Shown: positions 33,810-44,269, counted from the first letter of the stretch. The stretch: 64,000 bases of DNA from Ruegeria arenilitoris (GCF_013030265.1 NZ_WPZQ01000012.1:64501-128500), one strand, 5' to 3'. Program-made: numbers and translations. The notes: generated by a model from the letters alone, not told the origin.

Positions 33810-34057
33810 TCCCCGATCTCCTTGAATTTGTGGCTGTGCTCGGCGGTCCAGTCCAACTCGTAAACCTCTTTTAACTGGCTGATCTTTTTGAGCGTCTCAG
33901 GCGAGAATGGCGGTTTGTTTTCAAAACTATGCAAGGCGATGCCCTCAATCAGGTCGCCAACGGACATGTCCAGCGATTCTGCCAGCCCCTTCAGGACTTT
34001 CAGCAATCGCTTTTCGATTCGAATTCCGGTCTGGGTACGTTCAATTCTCTCACTCAT
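33806..34057 (-). CDS. Ribbon-helix-helix-like small protein
   Basis: An 83-residue protein. Residues 8-40 (TGIRIEKRLLKVLKGLAESL then MSVGDLIEGIAL) fit the ribbon-helix-helix DNA-binding fold: a short strand, then two helices. An acidic C-terminal helix follows. It overlaps the partner gene by 4 bases and has its own inverted repeat 2 bases before its start. This arrangement, with DNA-binding protein, partner and operator, is that of an autoregulated pair. Confidence 0.75.
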   Translation of the reverse strand: MSERIERTQTGIRIEKRLLKVLKGLAESLDMSVGDLIEGIALHSFENKPPFSPETLKKISQLKEVYELDWTAEHSHKFKEIGE

Positions 34058-34059
34058 GA

Positions 34060-34081
34060 GTTACCAATGTACCAAGGTAAC
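34060..34081. promoter_or_regulatory. Candidate autoregulatory operator of RHH gene
   Basis: GTTACC at 34060-34065 and GGTAAC at 34076-34081 are the arms of an inverted repeat; TACCA is repeated inside. It lies just upstream of the RHH start codon, where the RHH protein would repress its own operon. Confidence 0.6.
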
Positions 34082-34104
34082 AAAAGAGTCAATGCGTAAA
34101 CAGA

Positions 34105-34134
34105 AAAAGGCCGCCTCTGCAGAAGCGGCCTTTT
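34105..34134. terminator. Terminator of fadH
   Basis: AAAAGGCCGC and GCGGCCTTTT pair perfectly over a 10-base loop, with T-runs on either side. It ends the fadH transcript on the minus strand and could also work on the plus strand. Confidence 0.85.
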
Positions 34135-34185
34135 AGTGTCTAAACAACGTGATTCAGCGGATGCGCGTTGCCACGGCTCTGAAAA

Positions 34186-36267
<2,082 letters not shown>

Positions 36268-36337
36268 TCACGCGAAACCTAACGTCACCCCCTTTGCTGC
36301 CGTCGCGACGCTTGTTAGAGGTGGGCAGACCAAACCC

Positions 36338-36835
36338 ATGAGGCCGCGCATGACCCCTGAAGACATTGCCAAACTGCCCTATCGCCCCTGCGTTGGCCTG
36401 ATGCTGATGAATGCCGACGGCAAGATTTTCGTGGGTCAGCGCAATGACCGCCACAAGGACGCCTGGCAAATGCCCCAGGGCGGCGTAGACAAGGGCGAAA
36501 ACCCCCGCGATGCAGCCCTGCGCGAACTATGGGAAGAAACCGGTGTGACGGCTGATCTGGTTGAGATCATCGCCGAGACCGACGGTTGGCTGCCCTATGA
36601 CCTGCCCCACGACATCGTGCCGAAGATTTGGAAAGGCCGCTACCGCGGGCAAGAGCAGAAATGGTTCCTGATGCGGTTCACCGGTCGTGACGACCAGATC
36701 AATATCCAGACGGAACATCCCGAATTCACGCACTGGAAATGGCAAGAGCCCAATCGTCTGATTGAGGAAATCGTTCCCTTTAAACGCGTAGTGTATGAGC
36801 AGGTGGTTGCTGCCTTTGCGGACAATCTGACCTAG
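36338..36835 (+). CDS. rppH: RNA pyrophosphohydrolase RppH
   Basis: Removes pyrophosphate from mRNA 5' ends to start decay. The 165-residue Nudix protein has the box [24 protein letters not shown] in order (quoted in parts: [23 protein letters not shown]) and the RppH-specific [11 protein letters not shown] and QMPQGG. The ATG at 36338 has GAGGTG 13 bases upstream; the ATG at 36350 is an alternative. The stop overlaps the convergent NYN gene by 4 bases. A second, diverged copy of its last 24 codons lies at 37619-37690. Confidence 0.95.
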   Translation: MRPRMTPEDIAKLPYRPCVGLMLMNADGKIFVGQRNDRHKDAWQMPQGGVDKGENPRDAALRELWEETGVTADLVEIIAETDGWLPYDLPHDIVPKIWKGRYRGQEQKWFLMRFTGRDDQINIQTEHPEFTHWKWQEPNRLIEEIVPFKRVVYEQVVAAFADNLT

Positions 36836-37509
36836 GCCTGCCGTGAGAACCCCTGTGGTTTGAATCGCACATTAGTATTCTGTCCCGCTTCATCCAGATC
36901 ATACAATTCTGGTTTGGATTGCAGATATCGCCGCCATGTTTTTTCCTGGCTTTCACTGATCTTAACGCCGTGTTGCCGATGCATCTTTGCCCCGAGTATC
37001 ATCAGCCGCATTCCTGCCCCGTTCTTGCTGTTGGCAGCTATGATGGTCCGGATCTGTTGATCCATTTCAGAGACGGGCTTTTCGACCGCGCCGGTTTTGG
37101 AACTACCTGACAAAGCCTCGAGTTCACAGAACTTCGAGCACGCTTTGCGAACCACTTCCGGGGTCTTTGCCTCACCTGCGCCAATTGTGGTTACGCCATG
37201 CTCGCGCAACCGGCGGTGAAGGTGCACAAAATCTCCGTCAGAACTGGCGATTACAATGGTCGCAATGTCACGTTGTAAAGCAAACTCAATACCGTCAATG
37301 GCCAACAGCAGGTCTGTGGCGTTCTTTCCTGTTCCGCTGTGGATGAGGTGATACGCAGTGGCATCATGCCAGGCTGAATGACTCTGAGCGTTCAAATAAA
37401 CCCGTGAGATATCGATCTGGCCAAATCTCCGGGCAATCTTGTGAATGTTTTCCGCATGGACGGGACTAAGATTATCGCCGTCTACCAAAACAGCTACTCG
37501 AAGTGTCAT
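36832..37509 (-). CDS. NYN-domain protein with LOTUS-like C-terminus
   Basis: A 225-residue putative RNase of the NYN (PIN-like, LabA/DUF88) fold. The acidic residues of the site are visible: VDGDN (D10, D12), [11 protein letters not shown] (D66 and others) and ASSDGDF (D91, D93). Residues 150-216 resemble an OST-HTH/LOTUS RNA-binding domain ([17 protein letters not shown], then [15 protein letters not shown]). I start at the ATG at 37509 before TLRVAVLV. The gene is convergent with rppH (4-base overlap) and is flanked by two copies of the rppH 3' end, so it was probably inserted there. Confidence 0.85.
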   Translation of the reverse strand: MTLRVAVLVDGDNLSPVHAENIHKIARRFGQIDISRVYLNAQSHSAWHDATAYHLIHSGTGKNATDLLLAIDGIEFALQRDIATIVIASSDGDFVHLHRRLREHGVTTIGAGEAKTPEVVRKACSKFCELEALSGSSKTGAVEKPVSEMDQQIRTIIAANSKNGAGMRLMILGAKMHRQHGVKISESQEKTWRRYLQSKPELYDLDEAGQNTNVRFKPQGFSRQA

Positions 37510-37618
37510 AAAAAAAACCGATCTCAAATTAGTCAGCAAAGACTTAAAGTGAGACTGAGGCAAATTTTGGACGTCTGGAGCTGACTTTTCTGCGTGGTGC
37601 GATTTCAACTGCTCAGTC

Positions 37619-37690
37619 GAGGAAATCGTTCCCTTCAAACGCGCAGTGTATGAGCAGGTGGTTGCTGCTTTCGACGCTCACCTGTCATAA
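37619..37690 (+). pseudogene. Remnant of a second rppH 3' end
   Basis: In frame this reads [20 protein letters not shown], then HLS and TAA, against [20 protein letters not shown], then NLT and TAG of intact rppH (36764-36835). The two 72-base blocks are 59/72 identical by my count, with the first 51 bases 48/51. No Nudix box is present upstream, so it is a broken tail. It is followed by the sigma factor promoter region. Confidence 0.85.
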
Positions 37691-37720
37691 TCCGGGCTGA
37701 ACCAGCCGTAGGGACGTGAC

Positions 37721-38260
37721 ATGCGTATTGATGATATCTGGCCCAAGTACCGCGCCCGCCTGAAGGCGTTTCTTCATTCGCGGGTCTCAAACCCTGCGGA
37801 TGTGGATGACTTGTTGCAGGATATCTCGATCAAGGTGTTCACCGGTCTGCCCGGTCTGCAGGATCCGGCCAGGCTGCAGCCTTGGTTGTTTCAGACCGCC
37901 GACCGAACCATCATTGATTTCTACCGTAAATCCGGCCGGTCCGCCGCGCATCCAGATGATCTTTGGTATCACCGGGACGATCCGGAAACGCGTCAGGATC
38001 TCGAGGGCTGTGTCGAACCCTTCATTCTCGGCCTGCCTGAAGAAACTGCAGAGATGCTGATGGCCATTGATATACAGGGTATGTCGCAGCGAGATTATGC
38101 TGAGCAACACGGTCTGTCCTACTCGACCCTGAAATCACGCGTTCAAAAGGGGCGGGCGGAATTGCGCAAGGCATTTGAGGCATGCTGCAATATTTCGATG
38201 GACGTGCGGGGAAACATCTCGGACGTTCAGGAAAAACCGGCCAGCTGCAAAAATTGTTGA
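37721..38260 (+). CDS. ECF sigma factor, SigZ-like
   Basis: A 179-residue sigma-70 family factor: region 2 with DVDDLLQDISIKVFTGL, and region 4 with QGMSQRDYAEQHGLSYSTLK. It resembles the SigZ group. The C-terminal tail carries four cysteines (C155, C156, C176, C179) in ACCN and CKNC, suited to bind metal or respond to redox state. No anti-sigma gene stands beside it. It is followed after 64 bases by the GST gene and then the radical SAM and DUF547 genes, which it may control. Confidence 0.87.
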   Translation: MRIDDIWPKYRARLKAFLHSRVSNPADVDDLLQDISIKVFTGLPGLQDPARLQPWLFQTADRTIIDFYRKSGRSAAHPDDLWYHRDDPETRQDLEGCVEPFILGLPEETAEMLMAIDIQGMSQRDYAEQHGLSYSTLKSRVQKGRAELRKAFEACCNISMDVRGNISDVQEKPASCKNC

Positions 38261-38324
38261 TCTGAACGTCGTCTTTTGGGCGCGGGCTTCGTCTGACAGA
38301 TGAAACCACCAAAAGGAAAGACAA

Positions 38325-39035
38325 ATGATCCGTATCATTAGTTTCAAAATCTGCCCCTTCGTTCAGCGTGTGACCGCCATGCTCGAAGCCAAACAGGTAC
38401 CCTATCAGATCGACTATATCAGCCTCAGCGACAAGCCGGATTGGTTTCTTGAGCTGTCCCCGACAGGGCAGGTTCCGGTTCTGGTCACCGAGGGTGGCGT
38501 GTCTCTGTTCGAATCCGATGCGATTGTCGAATATATCGATGAAATCACCGCCCCTCTGCAGGCAGATCTGACGCCCGAGCAGCGTGCGCTCAACCGGGCA
38601 TGGAGCTATCAAGCCAGCAAACACTATCTCGTACAATGCAGCACCATGCAAAGCGCGGACAAAGCTATCTTTGATGAGCGTATGGAAAAGCTGAGCAAGT
38701 CCTTCGAGAAGGCCGAAAGCCAGCTTGGTGAAGGCCCCTATTTCTCGGGGGCGACGCTTGGCAATGTGGATATGGCCTGGTTGCCACTGCTGCATCGTGC
38801 AGCGATTGTGTCAGACCACAGTGGCCATGACATGCTTGCCGCCTATCCAAAGGTGAAGGCATGGCAGCAGTCATTGCTGGACACAGGTCTTCCGCAGAAA
38901 TCGGTCTCTGAGGATTTTCTCGGCCGGTTTACTGACTTCTATCTGGCGGAACGCACATGGTTGGGTCGTGGTGCAAACATCGATGAAGCACCGACCGCCC
39001 CGGCTGCCAAAGTGTCAGGCGGTTGCTGCGGCTGA
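38325..39035 (+). CDS. Glutathione S-transferase family protein
   Basis: A 236-residue protein with an N-terminal thioredoxin-like domain (KICPFVQRVTAMLEA, a CPF site with C10) and the GST C-terminal helical domain. The block SPTGQVPVLVTEGGVSLFES is the usual cis-Pro and glutathione-binding part. The last residues, SGGCCG, are an unusual paired-cysteine tail, matching the Cys-rich tail of the neighbouring sigma factor. AAGGAAAG stands before the ATG. Substrate unknown. Confidence 0.88.
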   Translation: MIRIISFKICPFVQRVTAMLEAKQVPYQIDYISLSDKPDWFLELSPTGQVPVLVTEGGVSLFESDAIVEYIDEITAPLQADLTPEQRALNRAWSYQASKHYLVQCSTMQSADKAIFDERMEKLSKSFEKAESQLGEGPYFSGATLGNVDMAWLPLLHRAAIVSDHSGHDMLAAYPKVKAWQQSLLDTGLPQKSVSEDFLGRFTDFYLAERTWLGRGANIDEAPTAPAAKVSGGCCG

Positions 39036-39107
39036 TGTGATCACCGCCCAGCACGTTGCCGTGAGGGGGCGTGGTCCGCCATAAACTGCAGCTTTAGCTT
39101 GGCGCGT

Positions 39108-40481
39108 ATGAAAGATATCGCGCCAGGCCATTCCAATGTCGTTCCCGCAGGGCGAGTGTTTCGCGGCTCCGACCGTCGTGCGACTTTGCGGGAAGGTTTG
39201 CAAGGATGTGGCGAATACGGACATTCTCAAACCGCGGGCCGCTTTTATCCGATCGCCTGTGTTGCGCTTGAGGTGACCCAGCGATGCAATCTTGATTGTA
39301 CGCTCTGCTACCTCTCGGATCGGGCGGAGATGACCTATGATCCGCCTTTGTCGGTTCTCTTTGCGCGGCTGGCCACGATCCACAGCCATTATGGCCCGGG
39401 TGTTTCGGTGCAACTCACCGGAGGTGACCCAACCCTGCGCAAAGTCGAGGATCTTGAGGCGCTTTGCCGTGAAATTCGCCGCCTTGGAATGCGGTCGTGT
39501 TTGATGACCAACGGTATCCGCGCGAGTCGCGCGTTCTTGTCCCGACTGGCAGCGGCAGGTTTGGACGATGTGGCGTTTCACGTGGACATGACCCAAGAGC
39601 GCAAAGGTTTTGACAGCGAGATTGAGCTGAACACCGTACGTCGCAACTACATAGTCGCAGCGCACGGGCTTGGTCTGCGCATTTTGTTCAACACAACTGT
39701 GTTTGATGGCAATCTGTCCGATCTCCCCGCATTGGCGCGGTTCATGCGGGACCAGCCCGAGATCGCATTTGTCTCCTTCCAGATGCAGGCCGACACCGGC
39801 AGGGGTGTTCTGCGTGAGCGACCGGATTCAATCACACAGAGCAGTGTCATGCGGGCGGTGGAGCAGGGGTATGGCACCCCACTGCATTTCGATGCGGCGG
39901 CGGTCGGGCATTCCGGATGTAATCGATACGCTTCTGTCCTGACCGCCGGTGGGCGGGCGATTTCCGTCCTGTCGCATCAGCGTCTGGTGCAACAGGTAAT
40001 CGCCGCATTGGAGCAGATGGACAGATCGGCGGATGCATATCTCGACACGCGCGACAGCGTTCGGCGGTTGGTTCTTCGGAGGCCGGGCCTTGCCTTGCGG
40101 GCCGCTGCGCATCTTGCGGGCTGTGTCCTTCGATTGGGGATGGGTCTGTTGCGTGGTCGGGTCAGGCGACAGGCGGTATTCATCCATAACTTCATGGCTG
40201 CCGACGCGCTGGAGGAAGATCGCTGTGCGTCCTGTGTGTTCATGGTCGCCACGGGCAACGGCCCGTTGTCCATGTGTGTTCACAACGCCCAGCGTGACCT
40301 GCATCTGGCCATGCCTGACAAAGTTGACGGTCCAATGGGGACCTATTGGTGGAACTCTGCCATGCGAGATCTGTCCCGCCACCCTGAGTTGCCCGGTCTG
40401 GATAGTCCTGAACAGGCCCCGATCAAGAAGCTCAAAGGTCAGCTGCGTGCGCGGCGTCAGAACCGGAAGGGAAAATCATGA
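39108..40481 (+). CDS. Radical SAM protein of unknown reaction
   Basis: A 457-residue enzyme. The iron-sulfur motif is CNLDCTLCY (C60, C64, C67), then QLTGGDPTLR (about 102-111), typical of radical SAM cores. The C-terminus carries three more cysteines (C373, C376, C390; CASC then MC), perhaps an auxiliary cluster. I start at ATG 39108; TTG at 39099 is the other choice. It overlaps the DUF547 gene by 4 bases (ATGA). It does not match MoaA, PqqE or other common enzymes by eye. Its substrate is open. Confidence 0.85.
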   Translation: MKDIAPGHSNVVPAGRVFRGSDRRATLREGLQGCGEYGHSQTAGRFYPIACVALEVTQRCNLDCTLCYLSDRAEMTYDPPLSVLFARLATIHSHYGPGVSVQLTGGDPTLRKVEDLEALCREIRRLGMRSCLMTNGIRASRAFLSRLAAAGLDDVAFHVDMTQERKGFDSEIELNTVRRNYIVAAHGLGLRILFNTTVFDGNLSDLPALARFMRDQPEIAFVSFQMQADTGRGVLRERPDSITQSSVMRAVEQGYGTPLHFDAAAVGHSGCNRYASVLTAGGRAISVLSHQRLVQQVIAALEQMDRSADAYLDTRDSVRRLVLRRPGLALRAAAHLAGCVLRLGMGLLRGRVRRQAVFIHNFMAADALEEDRCASCVFMVATGNGPLSMCVHNAQRDLHLAMPDKVDGPMGTYWWNSAMRDLSRHPELPGLDSPEQAPIKKLKGQLRARRQNRKGKS

Positions 40482-41317
40482 AAGCTCTTTGGCTCATCCT
40501 GCTTCTGCCTCTTCTGGCGGCTTGCGCCAGTGTCGAACGTCTGGCGCTGCCCAGTGCTGTGCCGTTTGCCGACACCAATCTGACCCGCGCGGCGCAACCG
40601 CCCGGTGATCGTGTCGATCATCGCGATTGGAGCAGCTTTCTCGCGCGCTACGTCGCTACCGACACACAAGGGGTAAACAGGGTCGCCTATGCGCAGGTCA
40701 CTCAGGCTGATCAAACTCGATTGGACCAGTACCTGAGTGATCTTCAATCGGTTGATCCTGCCCGTCTGACACGTGATCAGCAACTGGCCTATTGGATCAA
40801 TCTTTATAACGCACTGACCGTGGACCTGATCCTTGAAAACTATCCCGTCGCTTCGATCCGCGACATTACAGATGGTGCGTTTTCCTTTGGCCCGTGGGAT
40901 CGGCCTTTGGCGCAGGTCGCGGGTCAGGTCCTGACGCTGAACGATATCGAACACCGCATCATACGACCTACATTCAACGAACCACGAATTCATTACGCGT
41001 TGAACTGCGCTGCGGTGGGGTGTCCGAACCTGATGGATCGGGCGTGGCAGGCTGAGACGCTCGAACGTGATTTCTCGGTCGCCGAAAATGCCTACGTTAA
41101 CGACCCGCGCGGCGTCAGGTTTGACACCCGCGGGCGGCTGATCCTGTCAAAGATCTACATCTGGTTCCGAGAGGATTTCGGGCCAGACGACCGGGCCGTG
41201 CTTGCTTATCTTGCGACTGCGGCGGATCCGGCTCTCAGCGCCCGTCTGTCTCAAACCTCCCGCATCAGCGGATATGAGTATGACTGGGCGCTGAATGATG
41301 CCGCCGCTGGATCCTGA
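40478..41317 (+). CDS. DUF547 lipoprotein
   Basis: A 279-residue lipoprotein: lipobox LAAC with Cys16, then the DUF547 domain with LARYVATDTQGVNRVAYAQV, QLAYWINLYNALTVDLIL and PRIHYALNCAAVGCPNL. DUF547 resembles a papain-like/transglutaminase-related fold, and a Cys-His-Asn arrangement may be present (HYALNC). It is translationally coupled to the radical SAM gene, which suggests a common pathway. Enzymatic function is not established. Confidence 0.85.
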   Translation: MKALWLILLLPLLAACASVERLALPSAVPFADTNLTRAAQPPGDRVDHRDWSSFLARYVATDTQGVNRVAYAQVTQADQTRLDQYLSDLQSVDPARLTRDQQLAYWINLYNALTVDLILENYPVASIRDITDGAFSFGPWDRPLAQVAGQVLTLNDIEHRIIRPTFNEPRIHYALNCAAVGCPNLMDRAWQAETLERDFSVAENAYVNDPRGVRFDTRGRLILSKIYIWFREDFGPDDRAVLAYLATAADPALSARLSQTSRISGYEYDWALNDAAAGS

Positions 41318-41325
41318 AAGACCGC

Positions 41326-42315
41326 TTACAGCAGCCCTTCTTCGCGCAGCAGCTCCAGCATGTTTGCTTCGGGCCGTGGGCCAATGTGGCTGATCACTTC
41401 ACGGGCACAGGCATTGCCGATACGGGCGCAGGTTTCATAGTCGCGGCCTGTGGCCATTCCGAACAGGAAGCCGGCAGCGAACTGATCGCCTGCGCCGGTT
41501 GCATCCACCGGTACAACCTTTTCCACTGCCACGTCGATGCGCTTGCCTTCGTTCAGAACGGTCACCCCGTCACCGGAACGGGTGCAAACAACCAGCGGGC
41601 AGATCTCACCGGTTTTGGCCAGTGCGTCCTCCAGATCATCGGTTTCGAACAGCGATTTGATTTCCGCTTCGTTACCGATGACGAAATCCAGCTCGTTCTC
41701 AATCAGCAGCAGGAAATCGACCCGGTGGCGTTCGACGCAGAACGGATCGGAAATCGCGATGCCCGCCTTGCCGCCGCCCTTGTGGCAATTGCGCGCTGCC
41801 TCAAGAAACGCGGCTTTGCCCTTTTCCTTGTCGAACAGGTAGCCTTCCAGGAACATGATCTGGCTGTTGCCTGCCACATCCCCGGACACGTCCTCGGATG
41901 ACAGTTCCGAAGAAATCCCCAGATAGGTGTTCATCGACCGCTCACCATCGGGCGAGACAAAGATCATCGAACGCGAGGTTGGCAGCTCGCCGCCCGGCAC
42001 CGGTGGGTTCACAAAATCAACACCGTCTTCATTCATCGCATCCGCATAGAACCGACCCAGCGCATCGTCATGCACGCGGCCGATAAAGGCTGCATCCAGT
42101 CCCAGCGCACCGGCACCCGCAATCGTGTTGGCAACCGAGCCGCCGGGCGTCTGCACCCGTGATTCCATCGAGGCATACAACACTTCGCCGCGTTCCTGCT
42201 CGATCAGCTGCATGATGCCTTTTTCAATGCCCATCAGCTCCAGGAAACTGTCGTCGGCTTGGGAAATCACGTCCACAACGGCATTCCCGATGCCCGTCAG
42301 CTGGTAAGTTTTCAT
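41326..42315 (-). CDS. Adenosine kinase-like PfkB-family sugar kinase
   Basis: A 329-residue ribokinase-family kinase. The first motif is GGSVANTIAGAGALG, the active site is DATGAGDQFAAGFLFG, and the whole length and the MKTYQLTGIGNAVVDV start match the alpha-proteobacterial adenosine kinase group. It phosphorylates adenosine or a related nucleoside. It overlaps nth by 4 bases at its start and is convergent with the DUF547 gene at its end. Confidence 0.9.
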   Translation of the reverse strand: MKTYQLTGIGNAVVDVISQADDSFLELMGIEKGIMQLIEQERGEVLYASMESRVQTPGGSVANTIAGAGALGLDAAFIGRVHDDALGRFYADAMNEDGVDFVNPPVPGGELPTSRSMIFVSPDGERSMNTYLGISSELSSEDVSGDVAGNSQIMFLEGYLFDKEKGKAAFLEAARNCHKGGGKAGIAISDPFCVERHRVDFLLLIENELDFVIGNEAEIKSLFETDDLEDALAKTGEICPLVVCTRSGDGVTVLNEGKRIDVAVEKVVPVDATGAGDQFAAGFLFGMATGRDYETCARIGNACAREVISHIGPRPEANMLELLREEGLL

Positions 42316-42956
42316 AGGTTTTTATCCTCAAATTCGCAAAGATCGCGGATGATACAGGTGGGGCACATCGGTTTGCGTGCCTTGCAGTGATAGCGGCCAT
42401 GCAGGATCAGCCAGTGATGCGCATGCAGCTGAAAATCGGTTGGTATGTTGTCCTCGATAGCGCGTTCAACAACGTCGACGTTTTTACCGGGACAGATACC
42501 GGTGCGGTTACCGACCCGAAAGATATGCGTGTCTACTGCCTGCGCCGGATAATGCCACCACATATTCAGAACCACGTTGGCGGTTTTTCGCCCGACGCCG
42601 GGCAAAGATTGCAGGGCGGCACGAGAATTAGGGACTTCACCGCCGTAGTCTTCGACCAGAATGCGGCTCAGCTTGATGACATTTTTGGCTTTCTGACGGA
42701 ACAGGCCGATGGTCTTGATATGTTCGATCAGACCCTCTTCGCCCAGATCCAGCATCTTCTGCGGCGTGTCAGCGATTTTGAACAGTTCGCGTGTCGCCTT
42801 GTTGACACCCGCATCGGTCGCTTGCGCTGACAGCGCCACTGCCACGACCAGGGTGTAGACGTTCACATGATCAAGCTCGCCCTTGGGTTCCGGGTCGGCC
42901 TGTTGAAAGCGTGTAAAGATCTCGCGGATCGTGTGGTAGTCGAGTTGTTTAGCCAT
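42312..42956 (-). CDS. nth: Endonuclease III
   Basis: DNA glycosylase/AP lyase for oxidised pyrimidines. The 214-residue protein has the helix-hairpin-helix LPGVGRKTANVV with K124, the catalytic D142 (AVDTHIFRV) and the cluster CKARKPMCPTCIIRDLC, that is, four cysteines in 6-2-5 spacing. I start at the ATG at 42956 before AKQLDYHT; the longer frame adds 12 unrelated codons. First gene of the pair with adenosine kinase. Confidence 0.96.
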   Translation of the reverse strand: MAKQLDYHTIREIFTRFQQADPEPKGELDHVNVYTLVVAVALSAQATDAGVNKATRELFKIADTPQKMLDLGEEGLIEHIKTIGLFRQKAKNVIKLSRILVEDYGGEVPNSRAALQSLPGVGRKTANVVLNMWWHYPAQAVDTHIFRVGNRTGICPGKNVDVVERAIEDNIPTDFQLHAHHWLILHGRYHCKARKPMCPTCIIRDLCEFEDKNL

Positions 42957-43053
42957 CCAGCACGGTATGCCCTGCCGGATCGCTGCTCGCAATTGAAAAG
43001 GCCGGGAATTGGCAACACGAATGGCTGAGTGTTGGGTGGCTGCTATAGGAGTA

Positions 43054-43698
43054 TCACGCCGATAGCCCGCGGAGTTCCGCCCCCTTTACCTCCAGTTTCT
43101 CTTTAACCTTCGCCCAATGTGCTGGATTGGCTGCCAGAACAGCTGTCGGATCGATGTGTACCCGATAGCCCCGGTTCAGCGCCCCCTGCGCTGTCTTGTT
43201 GACGCAATGGCATCCATCAAGTCCGGTCAGGATCAGGGTTCCGATCTGGTTGTCTTCCAAAAACTGCTCAAACGCGGTCGAGGAAAAGGCATCGCCTACG
43301 GTTTTTACAAACTCCGTATCCGCATTCAGTCCGAGGCGCGGATCGGTCTCGATCCCGGCCGACCCTTCATTGCCACGCCCCTGATTGAACCAGCCGTTCA
43401 GCAGGTTCGCCAGCTTGCCCTTGAAAACGTGCCGAATGGCGATCACGGGCATCCTGTCCTCGCGGGCCTGCTTGACGGAGTCTCTTATGTTCGAAATTGC
43501 TGCATCCAACTCAGCGGCATCCCATCCGGGTGCCGAGGTGAAGTCAGTCTGCATGTCGATCACCACCAGCGCTGTTTTCGGGCGCACGGCCAAATCAATT
43601 GCCGGTCCTGTTGTGGGTGTACCGATCCTGCGAATTTCAATGAGAATATAGAGAACCGCGATCACAATTCCGGCGACGATGATCCAAAGAACCGACAT
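43054..43698 (-). CDS. Membrane-anchored isochorismatase-family hydrolase
   Basis: A 214-residue cysteine hydrolase. Residues 3-22 form a membrane anchor, unusual for this family, then the fold begins at KTALVVIDMQTDF. The triad is D52 (MQTDF), K132 (EFVKTV) and C165 (LDGCHCVNKTAQGAL). The substrate is unknown. It starts 1 base after the MarR stop and has AGGAGG at the right distance, so the two are cotranscribed. It probably acts at the inner membrane. Confidence 0.88.
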   Translation of the reverse strand: MSVLWIIVAGIVIAVLYILIEIRRIGTPTTGPAIDLAVRPKTALVVIDMQTDFTSAPGWDAAELDAAISNIRDSVKQAREDRMPVIAIRHVFKGKLANLLNGWFNQGRGNEGSAGIETDPRLGLNADTEFVKTVGDAFSSTAFEQFLEDNQIGTLILTGLDGCHCVNKTAQGALNRGYRVHIDPTAVLAANPAHWAKVKEKLEVKGAELRGLSA

Positions 43699-43699
43699 C

Positions 43700-44149
43700 T
43701 CATACCTCCTCAGCCAGATCGGCAAAAAACCGTGTGAGCGCCAGTTGTACCTTATGGTAAGTCGCAAGCTCTTCGGGAGAGAAGTCTTTGGAAAAACTGG
43801 CCAGTTTTGACATCTCATCTGCTCGGATCGCGGTGATGATGTCTTGGCCTGTGGGTGTCAGCCGATAGCAGTAAGAACGCGCGCGCTTGGGGTTGGCGCG
43901 ACTGTCGATCAGACCGGCCTTCATCACTTCCTGCAGGATGCGCGCGACGTATTGCCGTTTCAGCTGCAACTCGGTGCATAACTGCGGGGCTGTCGCTCCG
44001 GGGAAAAGGGATAGCCCCTCAAGGATGGCACGTTGTCCTACAGTTACGCCTTCACGATTGCTGCCGCGTTCAACCGCGGCGGTGATGTTGCGCAGCAGGG
44101 GCCGCGTGGCCTGAACTGCCTGATAGAGCTGATCCAATGAATGTCCCAT
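43700..44149 (-). CDS. MarR-family regulator
   Basis: A 149-residue winged-helix regulator. The recognition part is TAPQLCTELQLKRQYVARIL, followed by the wing and the dimer helices. Its promoter holds a near-perfect GTCAACTCAGTTGAC palindrome, and the hydrolase gene lies directly downstream. It probably represses this pair until a phenolic-type inducer arrives; the inducer is not known. Confidence 0.88.
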   Translation of the reverse strand: MGHSLDQLYQAVQATRPLLRNITAAVERGSNREGVTVGQRAILEGLSLFPGATAPQLCTELQLKRQYVARILQEVMKAGLIDSRANPKRARSYCYRLTPTGQDIITAIRADEMSKLASFSKDFSPEELATYHKVQLALTRFFADLAEEV

Positions 44150-44180
44150 GCCCTTAATCTAGATAGGCGCAAAGCGATTC

Positions 44181-44195
44181 GTCAACTCAGTTGAC
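44181..44195. promoter_or_regulatory. MarR-type operator
   Basis: GTCAACTCAGTTGAC is an inverted repeat of 7-base arms around a single central base, 32 bases upstream of the MarR start. The arms match perfectly. It is also 75 bases upstream of the divergent Ada-like gene. Confidence 0.75.
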
Positions 44196-44269
44196 AAATA
44201 TATGCGCAGGTTCCGGGTCGCGGCATTGGTCAGGGCGAGGTAATGTTTATGTAAGCGAAGAGGTGCAAC

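Noticed and set aside
36832-37690. Transposon or integrase-driven island around the NYN gene
   Set aside because: There are no terminal inverted repeats, target-site duplication or integrase. The duplicated part is a gene 3' end and is diverged, which fits homologous recombination better.
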